Assembly (NCBI RefSeq): GCF_000518265.1
Contig: NZ_JADG01000020.1
Coordinates: 106,312-170,311 of the forward strand
Source of the DNA: Actinomadura oligospora ATCC 43269
Lineage (GTDB): Bacteria > Actinomycetota > Actinomycetes > Streptosporangiales > Streptosporangiaceae
Direction: 5' to 3'
Length of the DNA: 64,000 bases
Of this stretch, positions 1-7,072 are shown piece by piece. The first letter of the stretch is position 1. Each line of letters starts with the position of its first letter. The position numbers and the translations under genes were made by a program. The notes beneath the pieces were generated by a model. The model had not been told where the DNA came from. It was given only the letters and a program-made list of their open reading frames with translations, and made no database searches.

Positions 1-311
1 AGCCCGATCAGGACGAGGCGCCGGTCGAGGCGGCGGATCGCGACGGGCAGCAGGGGCGCGGCGGCCGAGGCGACCAGGCCGGGCACGGTCACCATGAGGC
101 CCGCGACGCCCTCGGAGACGCGCAGGTCGGAGCCGACCGCGCTGAGCAGGCCGACGGGCAGCTGCTCGAGGGTGACCATCGCGAACGTCCCGGACGCGAC
201 CGCGCCCACGCCCAGCCAGCGGCGCAGCGGGACCTTCTCGGGGGCCTGGGCCTGGGCCGTCGCCTGGGTCCGGGCCGGTGCCTGGGCGGGCCTGGCCTTC
301 GTGGAGTTCAT
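1..311 (-). CDS. MFS drug-efflux transporter, N-terminal part (runs off the window)
   Basis: Reading the minus strand from the ATG at 311 gives an open frame to the window edge: an Ala/Gln-rich cytoplasmic leader, then a first membrane helix containing the FAMVTLEQLPVGLLSAVG motif and the start of a second helix with the RRLDRRLVL loop. The same motifs occur in the complete MFS protein at 59852 (EILPVGLL, ARLDRRRML), so this is a DHA1-type proton-coupled exporter of the inner membrane. An AAGGGG ribosome site lies 7 nt before the ATG. It is divergent from a MarR regulator and shares with it two palindromes, so drug-inducible derepression is the likely control. The substrate is unknown and only about 103 residues are visible. 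Confidence 0.85.
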   Translation of the reverse strand, partial: MNSTKARPAQAPARTQATAQAQAPEKVPLRRWLGVGAVASGTFAMVTLEQLPVGLLSAVGSDLRVSEGVAGLMVTVPGLVASAAAPLLPVAIRRLDRRLVLIG

Positions 312-335
312 CGCCCTGTCCCCTTCATCTTGATA

Positions 336-351
336 ATCTCAACGTTGAGAT
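336..351. promoter_or_regulatory. Perfect 16-bp palindrome, probable MarR operator 1
   Basis: ATCTCAACGTTGAGAT is a perfect dyad in the divergent MFS/marR spacer. Possible -10 boxes flank it on both sides (TATCAT on plus at 351-356, TTATCA on minus). Symmetry and place fit a MarR dimer that represses both genes; binding is inferred. Confidence 0.7.
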
Positions 352-378
352 ATCATCATGGAAGCGCTTCAACGTCAA

Positions 379-396
379 GTCTCTTAGCATTGAGAC
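379..396. promoter_or_regulatory. Imperfect palindrome, probable MarR operator 2
   Basis: GTCTCTTAGCATTGAGAC has 5-bp perfect outer arms (GTCTC/GAGAC) and shares the CTC...TTGAGA pattern with the palindrome at 336. It lies 25 bp before the MarR start, where a bound repressor would block the marR transcript. Confidence 0.55.
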
Positions 397-420
397 ACCT
401 GCCACAGGGAGGACCCCGCC

Positions 421-921
421 ATGGGCGACGCGATGGACGCGATCCTCGAGCAGTGGGCGCACGAGCGCCCCGACCTGGACACCTGGGCCATGGGCGTGAA
501 CGGCCGCCTCGCACGGCTGCGGCACCGGCTCCAGCAGGCCAACCGGGACTTCTACGCCGAGCACGGGCTGGAGAACCACGAGTTCGACATGCTCGCCACG
601 CTCCGCCGGTCCGGCGCCCCCTACCGGCTGACGCCGGGGGGCCTGCTGAAGGCGTCCCTCGTCACGTCCGGGGCGATCACCAACCGGATCGACAAGCTGG
701 AGGCGAAGGGCCTGGTCGAGCGGGTGCGGGACGCCGCCGACCGCCGCTCGGTGTTCATCCAGCTCACTCCGGAGGGGCTGGAGCTGATCGACGGCCTGAT
801 GGGGCCGCACGTCGCGAACGTCTCCCGGATGCTGTCGGCGCTGACGCCCGAGCGGCGCGAGCAGTTCGACGCCTCGCTGCGGATCCTGCTGGAGGCCCTG
901 GACGACACGTCCATCGACTGA
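421..921 (+). CDS. MarR-family transcriptional regulator
   Basis: The 166-aa protein is a winged-helix dimeric repressor of the MarR family. The recognition region runs from about residue 75 to 100 (SLVTSGAITNRIDKLEAKGL), followed by the basic wing with the family D-x-R signature (RDAADRRSV). Flanking helices at both ends would form the dimer interface. The ATG is preceded by AGGGAGGA at 406-413. It is divergent from an MFS exporter, the usual arrangement in which the regulator represses itself and the pump until a drug or phenolic ligand binds. The two palindromes at 336 and 379 are the likely binding sites. The ligand cannot be predicted. Confidence 0.92.
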   Translation: MGDAMDAILEQWAHERPDLDTWAMGVNGRLARLRHRLQQANRDFYAEHGLENHEFDMLATLRRSGAPYRLTPGGLLKASLVTSGAITNRIDKLEAKGLVERVRDAADRRSVFIQLTPEGLELIDGLMGPHVANVSRMLSALTPERREQFDASLRILLEALDDTSID

Positions 922-932
922 CCCGTATGCTT

Positions 933-950
933 GCCAAGCAAGCGTTTGGC
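933..950. promoter_or_regulatory. 18-bp operator ahead of acyl-CoA dehydrogenase
   Basis: GCCAAGC-AAGC-GTTTGGC: 7-bp arms with one mismatch around an AAGC spacer. The site at 4981-4998 ahead of the enoyl-CoA hydratase has the same arm length and the same spacer. Sites of this shape in actinomycetes are often bound by TetR-type lipid-catabolism repressors; which regulator acts here is unknown. Confidence 0.55.
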
Positions 951-971
951 CGCAACATCGGGAGGCGGACG

Positions 972-2090
972 ATGGGCCTGGTCGAGACCGACGAGCTGCG
1001 GGAGCTGCGCGAGGTCCTGCGCCGCTTCCTCACCGAGCACGCGCCGGTCGCCGAGGCGCGGCGGCTGATGGCGACCCGCGACGGTCTCGACCGGGGGCTG
1101 TGGCGGCGGATGGCCGGTGAGCTGGGACTTCAGGGGCTCGCCGTCCCCGAGGAGCACGGCGGGTCCGGCTTCGGGGCGCGCGAACTCGCCGTCGTCTTCG
1201 AGGAGATGGGACGCGTCCTGTTCTGCGGTCCGTTCCTCGCCACCGTCGGCCTCGCGCTGCCCGCCGCCGAGGCGGCCTTGGCCACGGCCGCTTCGGGGGA
1301 GGCCGCCGACGTCCTGGCGGGCATCGCCGACGGATCGACCGTCGCGACCCTCGCCTGGACGGAGGATGACCGCTGGGACGCCCCGCCCGCTACGTCCTCC
1401 GAGAACGGCGTCCTCACCGGCACGAAGACCTACGTCCTGGACGGCCACACGGCCGACGTCGTCCTCGTCACGGCCAGGCGCGACGGCGCGACGGCCCTGT
1501 TCGCGGTGGACGGCGACGCGCCGGGGCTCACCCGGACCCCGCTCCCCACCCTCGACCAGACCCGCAAGCTCGCCCGGCTCGACTTCGACTCCGTGCCCGC
1601 CCGGCTCCTCACCGAGAGCGGGGACGCCGCCCTTGCGCGCGCACGAGACGTGGCCGCCGCGCTGCTCGCGGCCGAGCAGGTCGGCGGGGCCGAACGCGGG
1701 CTGGAGATGACGGTCGAGTACGTGAAGGTGCGGAAGCAGTTCGGACGGGCCATCGGGAGCTTCCAGGCCGTCAAGCACCGCTGCGCGGACATGTTCGTCC
1801 AGGTGGAGTCGGCGCGCTCGGCCATGCTGAACGCCGTGGACGCCGCCGACAACGCCCCGGAGGAGCTGCCCACCGCCGCCGCGCTCGCCAAGGCGTTCTG
1901 CTCGGACGCCTACTTCCACGTCACGGCCGAGACGATCCAGCTGCACGGCGGCATCGGGTTCACCTGGGAGCACGACGCGCACCTGTACTTCAAGCGGGCG
2001 AGGGCGTCGCAGGAGTTGTTCGGCCCGCCCGCCGACCACCGCAGGCGGCTGGCGGGCCTGGTCGGCATCACGGGCGCAGCGACGGCCTGA
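972..2090 (+). CDS. Acyl-CoA dehydrogenase
   Basis: The 372-aa FAD flavoprotein would oxidise an acyl-CoA thioester to the trans-2-enoyl-CoA in the cytoplasm. The three acyl-CoA dehydrogenase parts are visible: N-terminal helices with the LAVPEEHGGSG motif, a central beta region, and a C-terminal helical bundle with VEYVKVRKQFGRAIGSFQ and the QLHGGIGFTWEHDAHLYFKRA signature. I start at ATG 972, with GGGAGGCGG just upstream. Longer in-frame extensions run through the marR gene and are not credible. Its operator matches that of the enoyl-CoA hydratase at 4148, suggesting both serve one fatty-acid, sterol or aromatic degradation regulon. Substrate chain length is not predictable. Confidence 0.92.
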   Translation: MGLVETDELRELREVLRRFLTEHAPVAEARRLMATRDGLDRGLWRRMAGELGLQGLAVPEEHGGSGFGARELAVVFEEMGRVLFCGPFLATVGLALPAAEAALATAASGEAADVLAGIADGSTVATLAWTEDDRWDAPPATSSENGVLTGTKTYVLDGHTADVVLVTARRDGATALFAVDGDAPGLTRTPLPTLDQTRKLARLDFDSVPARLLTESGDAALARARDVAAALLAAEQVGGAERGLEMTVEYVKVRKQFGRAIGSFQAVKHRCADMFVQVESARSAMLNAVDAADNAPEELPTAAALAKAFCSDAYFHVTAETIQLHGGIGFTWEHDAHLYFKRARASQELFGPPADHRRRLAGLVGITGAATA

Positions 2091-2118
2091 CTCCCGGTAT
2101 GTACGCGTCCGGGGCACA

Positions 2119-3126
2119 ATGACACGTGTGAAACGTGCGAGCGGGAGCCTCTTCGGGTTGGCCTACGGGGACGCGCTGGGCGCGCCCACCGAGTTCCTCG
2201 GCATGAAGCAGATCCACAAGCGGTACGGATTCGACGGGCCGCGCGACTTCGAGCGGACGCCCGCGCTCGTCACCGACGACACCCAGATGGCGCTCGCCGT
2301 AGCCGAAGGACTGGTCGACGCGCTGCGGAATCCGCCGTTCACCGCCGACCTGGTCACGCCGATGTGGCGGCGGCGCTTCATCGACTGGCTGCACGATCCC
2401 GAGAACAACCGCGCGCCCGGCAACACCTGCCTGCGGGCCTGCGAGGGACTCGACCGGGGCCTGCCCTGGCAGCAGGCGACCCTGATGGGGTCCAAGGGCT
2501 GCGGCGCGAACATGCGCGTGACACCGATCGGCCTCGCGCCGGGCCTCGGCGACGACCAACGGGCGGGCGCGGCGCAACTCCAGGCCGCGCTCACGCACGG
2601 GCACCCGACCGGGCTCGCCGCGAGCGAACTGACGGCGTTCGCGACCCGATGGCTCGCGGACGGCCTGGCCCCGGCCGACCTCCCCGCCGCGCTCCGGCAG
2701 CGCGCGAACGAGCAGCGCACGGTGTACCGGGAAGCGTGGCTCGGCGCGCTGTGGACGCACTCCCAGGATCCGTCCGCCGAAGCGTTCATCGCGCGCGGCT
2801 GGGACGACTGCCTGGCCGTCCTCGACCGCCTGGACGCGGCGCTCGCCCTCCCCGACCGCAGCGCCGACCCGTGCGAGGCGACCGGCGCGGGCTGGATCGC
2901 CGAGGAGGCGTTCGCGACCGGCCTCTACTGCTTCCTGCTGTTCCCCGAGGATCCCGTGTCGGCGATCTGGCGCGGCGCGGCCAGCTCCGGCGACTCCGAC
3001 TCGATCGCCTGCCTGGCCGGGGCGTTCGCCGGGGCGCACCTCGGCATGGACGCCTGGCCCGCCGGATGGGCGTCCCGCATCGAGTACGCCGACCGGCTCC
3101 ACGCCGTCGCCGACGCCTGGGACTGA
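2119..3126 (+). CDS. ADP-ribosylglycohydrolase family protein (DraG-like)
   Basis: This 335-aa protein belongs to the all-alpha ADP-ribosyl-hydrolase family, which removes ADP-ribose from modified proteins or small molecules using a binuclear Mg/Mn centre. Both metal-binding signatures are present: TDDTQ at residues 52-56 and the C-terminal GDSDS at about 291-295. An early GLAYGDALGAPTEF motif is also typical. The start ATG at 2119 has only a weak GGGG upstream; GTG 2128 is an alternative. It follows the acyl-CoA dehydrogenase by 28 bp. No ADP-ribosyltransferase partner is visible nearby, so the target is unknown. Confidence 0.9.
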   Translation: MTRVKRASGSLFGLAYGDALGAPTEFLGMKQIHKRYGFDGPRDFERTPALVTDDTQMALAVAEGLVDALRNPPFTADLVTPMWRRRFIDWLHDPENNRAPGNTCLRACEGLDRGLPWQQATLMGSKGCGANMRVTPIGLAPGLGDDQRAGAAQLQAALTHGHPTGLAASELTAFATRWLADGLAPADLPAALRQRANEQRTVYREAWLGALWTHSQDPSAEAFIARGWDDCLAVLDRLDAALALPDRSADPCEATGAGWIAEEAFATGLYCFLLFPEDPVSAIWRGAASSGDSDSIACLAGAFAGAHLGMDAWPAGWASRIEYADRLHAVADAWD

Positions 3127-3134
3127 GCCGTCCG

Positions 3135-3683
3135 ATGAGCACACGACAGGCGGATCAGCCGGTCAGGGCGCGACGTCCGTGGGTCAGGCTGGCGACGACG
3201 CTCCTTCTGACCGCGGCGATGTTCGCCGGGGCGGGCCTGTGCCTGGAGAGCGCGATCACGCAGGGCGACGCCACGAGCCGGGCCCACGCGGGCAAGGGAC
3301 GTCCCGGCACCTTCACCGCCGACGTCCGGCGCTGCGGCAGGACGTGCTCCTGGTACGGCGGCTTCACCGCCGACGGCCTCGCCGCGCCCGACGCGCGTGA
3401 CCGGGAACTGCGCGGCGCGCACGAGTCGTCCGTCCGCGCCGGGCAGCGGATCCGGGTCCGTGACGTCGGACGGTTCGTGCAGGCCGAGGGCGGAAAGGCC
3501 GAGTGGGGCTCGACGGTCGCGAACTCGATGGGGACGTTCGTCCTCGGCGTCCTCGGCATCCTGGGCGGGGTCAGCGCGACCGTCCTGTGGAACCGCGGCC
3601 GACGCCTCGACCAGAACGCCCAGAACGCGGCCGTCCGGCCCACGACGTGGTCTATGCCGTCCAGCCCACGACGTGGTCGATGA
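3135..3683 (+). CDS. Small two-helix membrane protein, function unknown
   Basis: The 182-aa product has one hydrophobic segment near the N-terminus (about residues 18-38) and a second at about 130-152 (GTFVLGVLGILGGVSATVLW), separated by an extracytoplasmic domain of about 90 residues with a CGRTC pair that could form a disulfide. The start is ATG 3135, 8 bp after the previous stop. No family was recognised. The 3' end overlaps the convergent gene at 3652 by 32 bp; the overlap region carries a 15-bp direct repeat. Confidence 0.65.
   Translation: MSTRQADQPVRARRPWVRLATTLLLTAAMFAGAGLCLESAITQGDATSRAHAGKGRPGTFTADVRRCGRTCSWYGGFTADGLAAPDARDRELRGAHESSVRAGQRIRVRDVGRFVQAEGGKAEWGSTVANSMGTFVLGVLGILGGVSATVLWNRGRRLDQNAQNAAVRPTTWSMPSSPRRGR
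3638..3678. repeat. 15-bp direct repeat at a convergent gene overlap
   Basis: GCCCACGACGTGGTC occurs at 3638-3652 and again at 3664-3678, 26 bp apart, across the overlapping 3' ends of the genes at 3135 and 3652. CCACGACGTGG is also partly self-complementary. A local duplication that lengthened one or both reading frames would explain it. Confidence 0.6.
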
Positions 3684-4083
3684 CGACCTCGATCACCGGG
3701 CCGTCCGGACGGCGCTCGCGGTAGCGCGGGTAGCGGGCGGCGAGCAGGTCGAGCGGGACGGCCATCGCGTCCGGGTCGGTGATGAGGCGGGCGTGGCCGT
3801 CCACGCGGACCCACCACAGCCGGTCCCAGTCGTCCTCGTAGTGGTCGGCGAGGACGGACGCGCGCGGGTTCGCCCGCAGGTTCTCCAGACGCCGCAGGTC
3901 GCGGGTGGTCTTGGGCTTGTGGTCGACGGCCGTGAAGACGCTGCCGCCGGACACGGCGAACGTGATCGGCACGAGGTGCGGACGGCCGGCCGCCCCGTCC
4001 GCCCCGGGCGTGACGGTGGCGAGGCGGGCGACGGGCGCTGCGGCCAGGCGGGCGAGCGCGTCCTCGTGGCTGAGGCTCGGCAC
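3652..4083 (-). CDS. PPOX-class F420-dependent oxidoreductase
   Basis: The 143-aa protein has the split beta-barrel fold of pyridoxamine-5'-phosphate-oxidase-like enzymes; the LATVTPGADGAAGRPHLVPI strand pair, the DHKPKTT loop and the NPRASVLADHYEDDW stretch match the actinobacterial group that binds the deazaflavin F420 (Rv0121c-like). It would reduce a small molecule with F420H2 in the cytoplasm; the substrate is unknown. The start is GTG 4083. It lies convergent to the membrane protein at 3135 and is separate from the enoyl-CoA hydratase that ends 64 bp upstream of it. Confidence 0.85.
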   Translation of the reverse strand: MPSLSHEDALARLAAAPVARLATVTPGADGAAGRPHLVPITFAVSGGSVFTAVDHKPKTTRDLRRLENLRANPRASVLADHYEDDWDRLWWVRVDGHARLITDPDAMAVPLDLLAARYPRYRERRPDGPVIEVVIDHVVGWTA

Positions 4084-4147
4084 CCGCCCATCAGATCACA
4101 GCGCGTCCGAGGGGCAGTCCGCGAACCCTGCCGGTCGGCGAACCCTG

Positions 4148-4963
4148 TCAGTCGGCGAACCGCGGCGAGCGCCCCTCCTTGCGCGCCGACGTGGCCTCCT
4201 CGAAGTTGCGGGTGGTGAGCCGGACGAACAGCTGGCCGAGGCCCTCGTGGTCCATGTGCGCGTCCAGGCTCCCGGCGTCCAGACCCGCCCACAGCATCCG
4301 CTTGGTGAGCTCCACGCCGGGACGGCTGAACCCGATGATCCGCTCGGCGAGCTCGTAGCAGGCGTCCAGCAGCTTGTCCGGTTCGACGGCCCGGGAGACC
4401 AGGCCGACGCGCTCGGCCTCGGCGGCGTCGACGTCCCGTCCGGACAGCATGATCTCGAACGCGCGGGACGACCCGATCGCGCGCGGCAGCAGGTAGGACA
4501 GGCCGAGTTCGCTCGCGGTGAGGCCGTTGTTGATCCCGGCGGCGCGGAAGTAGGCGTCGCCGGACGCGGCGAGCCGGATGTCGGCGGCGAGCGCCAGGCA
4601 CAGCCCGCCGCCGATCGCCGGGCCGTTCACGGCCGCGATCACCGGCTGGCGCATGCGGCGCAGCGTCCGGATCACGTCGTCGAGCAGCTCCATCGAGCGG
4701 AGCGCGATCGTCGACACCGTGAGGCCGTCGATGCCGGGGATGCGGCCGGGCGACTCCTGGTCGGCGCCCGAGCAGAACCCCCGCCCGGCGCCGGTGACGA
4801 CGACCGCGCGCACGTCGTTGTCGCGGGACAGCGCGGCGAGCGTGTCGCGGAAGGGGACCATGACGTCGAACGCCATCGCGTTCATCCGCTCGGGCCGGTT
4901 CAGCGTGACCAGCGCGACGTGCGGACGGGGCCGTTCGACCAGCACGAAGTCGGACATGGGCAT
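4148..4963 (-). CDS. Enoyl-CoA hydratase/isomerase family protein
   Basis: The 271-aa crotonase-fold protein would hydrate or isomerise an enoyl-CoA. It contains the oxyanion-hole segment GAGRGFCSGAD, the second oxyanion loop NGPAIGGGLCLALAADIR and the NNGLTASELG region, whose Glu corresponds to a catalytic acid of enoyl-CoA hydratases. ATG codons at 4963 and 4957 are both possible. The 35-bp gap to the upstream aldolase contains the perfect 18-bp dyad at 4981, so this gene has its own promoter although it follows another gene on the same strand. The last codons include a 17-bp tandem duplication (4122-4155). Confidence 0.9.
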   Translation of the reverse strand: MPMSDFVLVERPRPHVALVTLNRPERMNAMAFDVMVPFRDTLAALSRDNDVRAVVVTGAGRGFCSGADQESPGRIPGIDGLTVSTIALRSMELLDDVIRTLRRMRQPVIAAVNGPAIGGGLCLALAADIRLAASGDAYFRAAGINNGLTASELGLSYLLPRAIGSSRAFEIMLSGRDVDAAEAERVGLVSRAVEPDKLLDACYELAERIIGFSRPGVELTKRMLWAGLDAGSLDAHMDHEGLGQLFVRLTTRNFEEATSARKEGRSPRFAD

Positions 4964-4980
4964 CCCCTCACTCCAGGGTC

Positions 4981-4998
4981 ACCTAGCAAGCGCTAGGT
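4981..4998. promoter_or_regulatory. Perfect 18-bp operator ahead of enoyl-CoA hydratase
   Basis: ACCTAGC-AAGC-GCTAGGT has perfect 7-bp arms around AAGC, the same design as 933-950. It overlaps the stop codon of the aldolase gene (TAA at 5000-4998) and ends 17 bp before the enoyl-CoA hydratase ATG. Confidence 0.65.
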
Positions 4999-5714
4999 TA
5001 CACACCCCCGGGTTCAGGCGGGAGGAGCCGGGCCCGGCCCCCCACGAACCGCGCGACCGCCGGACCCGCGGGAGGGACGTAACCGGGCCCCGCGAACCGC
5101 TCCACCGCCTCGCCGAGCTGCGCCTCCGTCAGCGCCCGCGGCTCGCCTATCGCCCGCGCCCTCAGGTACACCCCGCACAGCCACTCCAGGAGCAGCGCGT
5201 TCTGGATCGCCTCGTCCAGGTCGCGGCCGAGCGCGACCGCGCCGTGGTTCGCCATGAGCGCCGCGCGCCGTCCGCCCTCCAGCGCCGCGAGGACGTTGCG
5301 GGCCAGCTCGGGCGTCCCGTACGTCGCGTACCCGGCGACCCGGACGATCCCGCCCAGCATCAGCGTGTAGTAGTGGATCGGCGGCAGCTCGTCCAGGACG
5401 GCCGAGACCGCCACGCAGTCGGCCGAGTGCGTGTGCACGATCGCGCCCGCGTCGGTCTCGCGGTAGATCGCCAGGTGCATCGGCGTCTCCGACGACGGCT
5501 CCCGCGCGCCCTCCAGCACGCGTCCGTCCATCTCGAGGACGGGGCAGTCGCGCTCGTCCAGCCGGTCGAGCCTGGCGCCGCCCGGGGTGACGACCACCCT
5601 GTCGTCCCGGACGCGCACGCTGATGTTCCCCGCCGAGCCGGTGACGAGGCCCTCCTCGACCACGCGCCGACCCGCCCAGCACACACTCGTCCGACCCGCG
5701 CCGAGCAGCAGCAC
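4998..5714 (-). CDS. Class II aldolase/adducin family protein (fuculose-phosphate aldolase-like)
   Basis: The protein of about 238 aa has the zinc-dependent class II aldolase/adducin fold: the GSAGNISVRV loop near the N-terminus, the SSETPMH segment, the HTHS metal-binding pair and a further metal-ligand His in MANHGAV. Such enzymes cleave sugar phosphates (fuculose- or ribulose-phosphate) or act as epimerases. I prefer GTG 5714, preceded by AGGGGTGGA, over GTG 5729, which has no ribosome site. It is divergent from a PfkB sugar kinase, so kinase and aldolase may act in sequence on one sugar. The substrate is inference. Confidence 0.85.
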   Translation of the reverse strand: MLLLGAGRTSVCWAGRRVVEEGLVTGSAGNISVRVRDDRVVVTPGGARLDRLDERDCPVLEMDGRVLEGAREPSSETPMHLAIYRETDAGAIVHTHSADCVAVSAVLDELPPIHYYTLMLGGIVRVAGYATYGTPELARNVLAALEGGRRAALMANHGAVALGRDLDEAIQNALLLEWLCGVYLRARAIGEPRALTEAQLGEAVERFAGPGYVPPAGPAVARFVGGRARLLPPEPGGV

Positions 5715-5788
5715 CCGTCCACCCCTCACATTCGAGACGTTCCGGACCGTAGGCTAACGCCCTGCCGATCTTCTGAGGGAGACCCGAC

Positions 5789-6703
5789 GTGGTGGTTCTG
5801 ACGCTCGGAGCGCACATCGTGGACGTCCTGGCCCGCCCGGTGGAGGCGATCCCGGACGGCCAGGACACGGTCGTCGTGGACGAGATCCGCGTGACCGCCG
5901 CCGGGTCCGCCGCGGGGACGGCCGTCGTCCTCGCGCACCTCGGCAACGAAGTCGTGTCGGTCGGCGCGATCGGCGACGACGACCTCGGCGGCCTGCTCAC
6001 CTCGCTGATGACCAGGCACGGCGTCGACGTGGGCGGCCTGGTCCGGCGCACGGACGCGCAGACCTCCGCGTCCGTCCTGCCGATCCGCGCGGACGGCGGA
6101 CGGCCCTCGTTCCACGCCCCCGGCGCGAACCTGACGCTGACCGCGAGCGCCGTCGACCCCGGCCTGCTCATGGCCGCCGACGCCGTCCACCTCGGCGGCC
6201 CGGACGTGACGTTCGGCCTGAACGACCCGGGGTTCCTCGCCGCCCTGGACGCCGCCCGCGCGTCCGGGACCATCGTGACGATGGACTTCCTGTCCAACAT
6301 GCCCGACCTGCTGGACGGCGCCCGCCCGTTCCTCGCGCACGTGGACCACGTCCTGCCGAACGAGGAGCAGGCCGCCGCGCTGACCGGCGAGGACGACCCG
6401 GAACTCGCCGCCCGGGCGCTGCTCGCCGAGGGCCCGACGTCGGTCGTCGTCACGCTCGGCGCGGAGGGCAGCCTGGTCGCGACCCGCGAGGAGGTCCACC
6501 GGATCCCCGCGCTGGACGTTCCGGTCGTCGACACCACCGGCTGCGGCGACGCCTACTGCGCGGGCTACCTGACGGCCCTGCTGCGCGGCCTCTCCTGCAG
6601 GCAGGCCGCGCGCTGGGGCACGGCCGCCGCCGCGACCGTCGCCCAGGGGCTCGGCTCCGACGCGGGCCTCACCGACCTCGACGCCGTCCTCGCCCTGCTC
6701 TGA
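5789..6703 (+). CDS. PfkB-family carbohydrate kinase
   Basis: The 304-aa ribokinase-fold protein phosphorylates a sugar or nucleoside with ATP. The AAGSAAGTAVVLAHLG substrate motif lies at residues 36-52, and the C-terminal PfkB signature reads DTTGCGDA at 248-255, with the catalytic base Asp254 intact. The family usually has Ala where Cys252 sits, giving DTxGAGD. The start is GTG 5789 with GAGGGAGA upstream. Divergence from the class II aldolase at 4998 over about 75 bp suggests a shared sugar-phosphate pathway. A large hairpin at 6738 may end the transcript. Confidence 0.88.
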   Translation: MVVLTLGAHIVDVLARPVEAIPDGQDTVVVDEIRVTAAGSAAGTAVVLAHLGNEVVSVGAIGDDDLGGLLTSLMTRHGVDVGGLVRRTDAQTSASVLPIRADGGRPSFHAPGANLTLTASAVDPGLLMAADAVHLGGPDVTFGLNDPGFLAALDAARASGTIVTMDFLSNMPDLLDGARPFLAHVDHVLPNEEQAAALTGEDDPELAARALLAEGPTSVVVTLGAEGSLVATREEVHRIPALDVPVVDTTGCGDAYCAGYLTALLRGLSCRQAARWGTAAAATVAQGLGSDAGLTDLDAVLALL

Positions 6704-6737
6704 CCCGGCACGGAAGAACGCGGACACAAACGAACGT

Positions 6738-6786
6738 GGACACGGCCCCGAGCGCGACCGCGCCGCCGCGACCGGGAGCCGTGTCC
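6738..6786 (+). terminator. Long hairpin after the sugar kinase, possible terminator
   Basis: GGACACGGC (6738-6746) pairs perfectly with GCCGTGTCC (6778-6786), and the flanking CCCG/CGGG can extend the stem past a one-base bulge. No T-run follows, so it could also be a processing or regulatory stem. Confidence 0.45.
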
Positions 6787-7058
6787 GAGAAATGAGACGC
6801 ACGCCCATGGCGTCCGGTTTCGTCTTCTCTGCGCGTTTCTCTTTCCCCACCGCGCGACCCCGCGCGACCACACGCCGAAACTGTGGCGGCGAGGACACCG
6901 TGCGCGACGTTCTCCGACGTCAGGAGGGTCACGTCCACGCGTTTCCGTCGCCCGGGCCCGCCGTGTTCCGACGGAGAAGTCGGAAGCGGGTCCGGCTTGC
7001 GTCGCGGAAATGTCAGCGCGCCGTCAAGCGCGCCCTATGCCTGCGAGGTTCGTCCCAT

Positions 7059-7064
7059 TAGGGT
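7059..7064 (+). promoter_or_regulatory. -10 box TAGGGT, leaderless start of the grpE-like gene
   Basis: TAGGGT ends 8 nt before GTG 7073, so transcription would begin at or next to the start codon. No clear -35 box was found. This is probably the main promoter of the whole 7-18 kb cluster. Confidence 0.5.
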
Positions 7065-7072
7065 GACTCAAC

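Larger units (their letters stand above)
6704..7072. other. 369-bp non-coding region between sugar kinase and the chaperone/GTPase cluster
   Basis: No convincing gene: the short frames here have no start signal or family resemblance. It holds the hairpin at 6738-6786 and the cluster promoter at 7059. It is less GC-rich than the flanking genes around 6800-6860, as expected for regulatory DNA. Confidence 0.6.

Noticed and set aside
330..971. 586-aa version of the acyl-CoA dehydrogenase starting at 330
   Set aside because: It runs through the MarR gene in another frame; ATG 972 has a ribosome site and gives the family length.
4122..4161. 17-bp tandem duplication (CGAACCCTGCCGGTCGG and variant) as a regulatory element
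   Set aside because: It covers the end of the enoyl-CoA hydratase gene and is probably a simple local duplication.
6792..7061. 89-aa frame in the gap before the grpE-like gene
   Set aside because: No start signal, composition unlike neighbouring proteins, no family resemblance.
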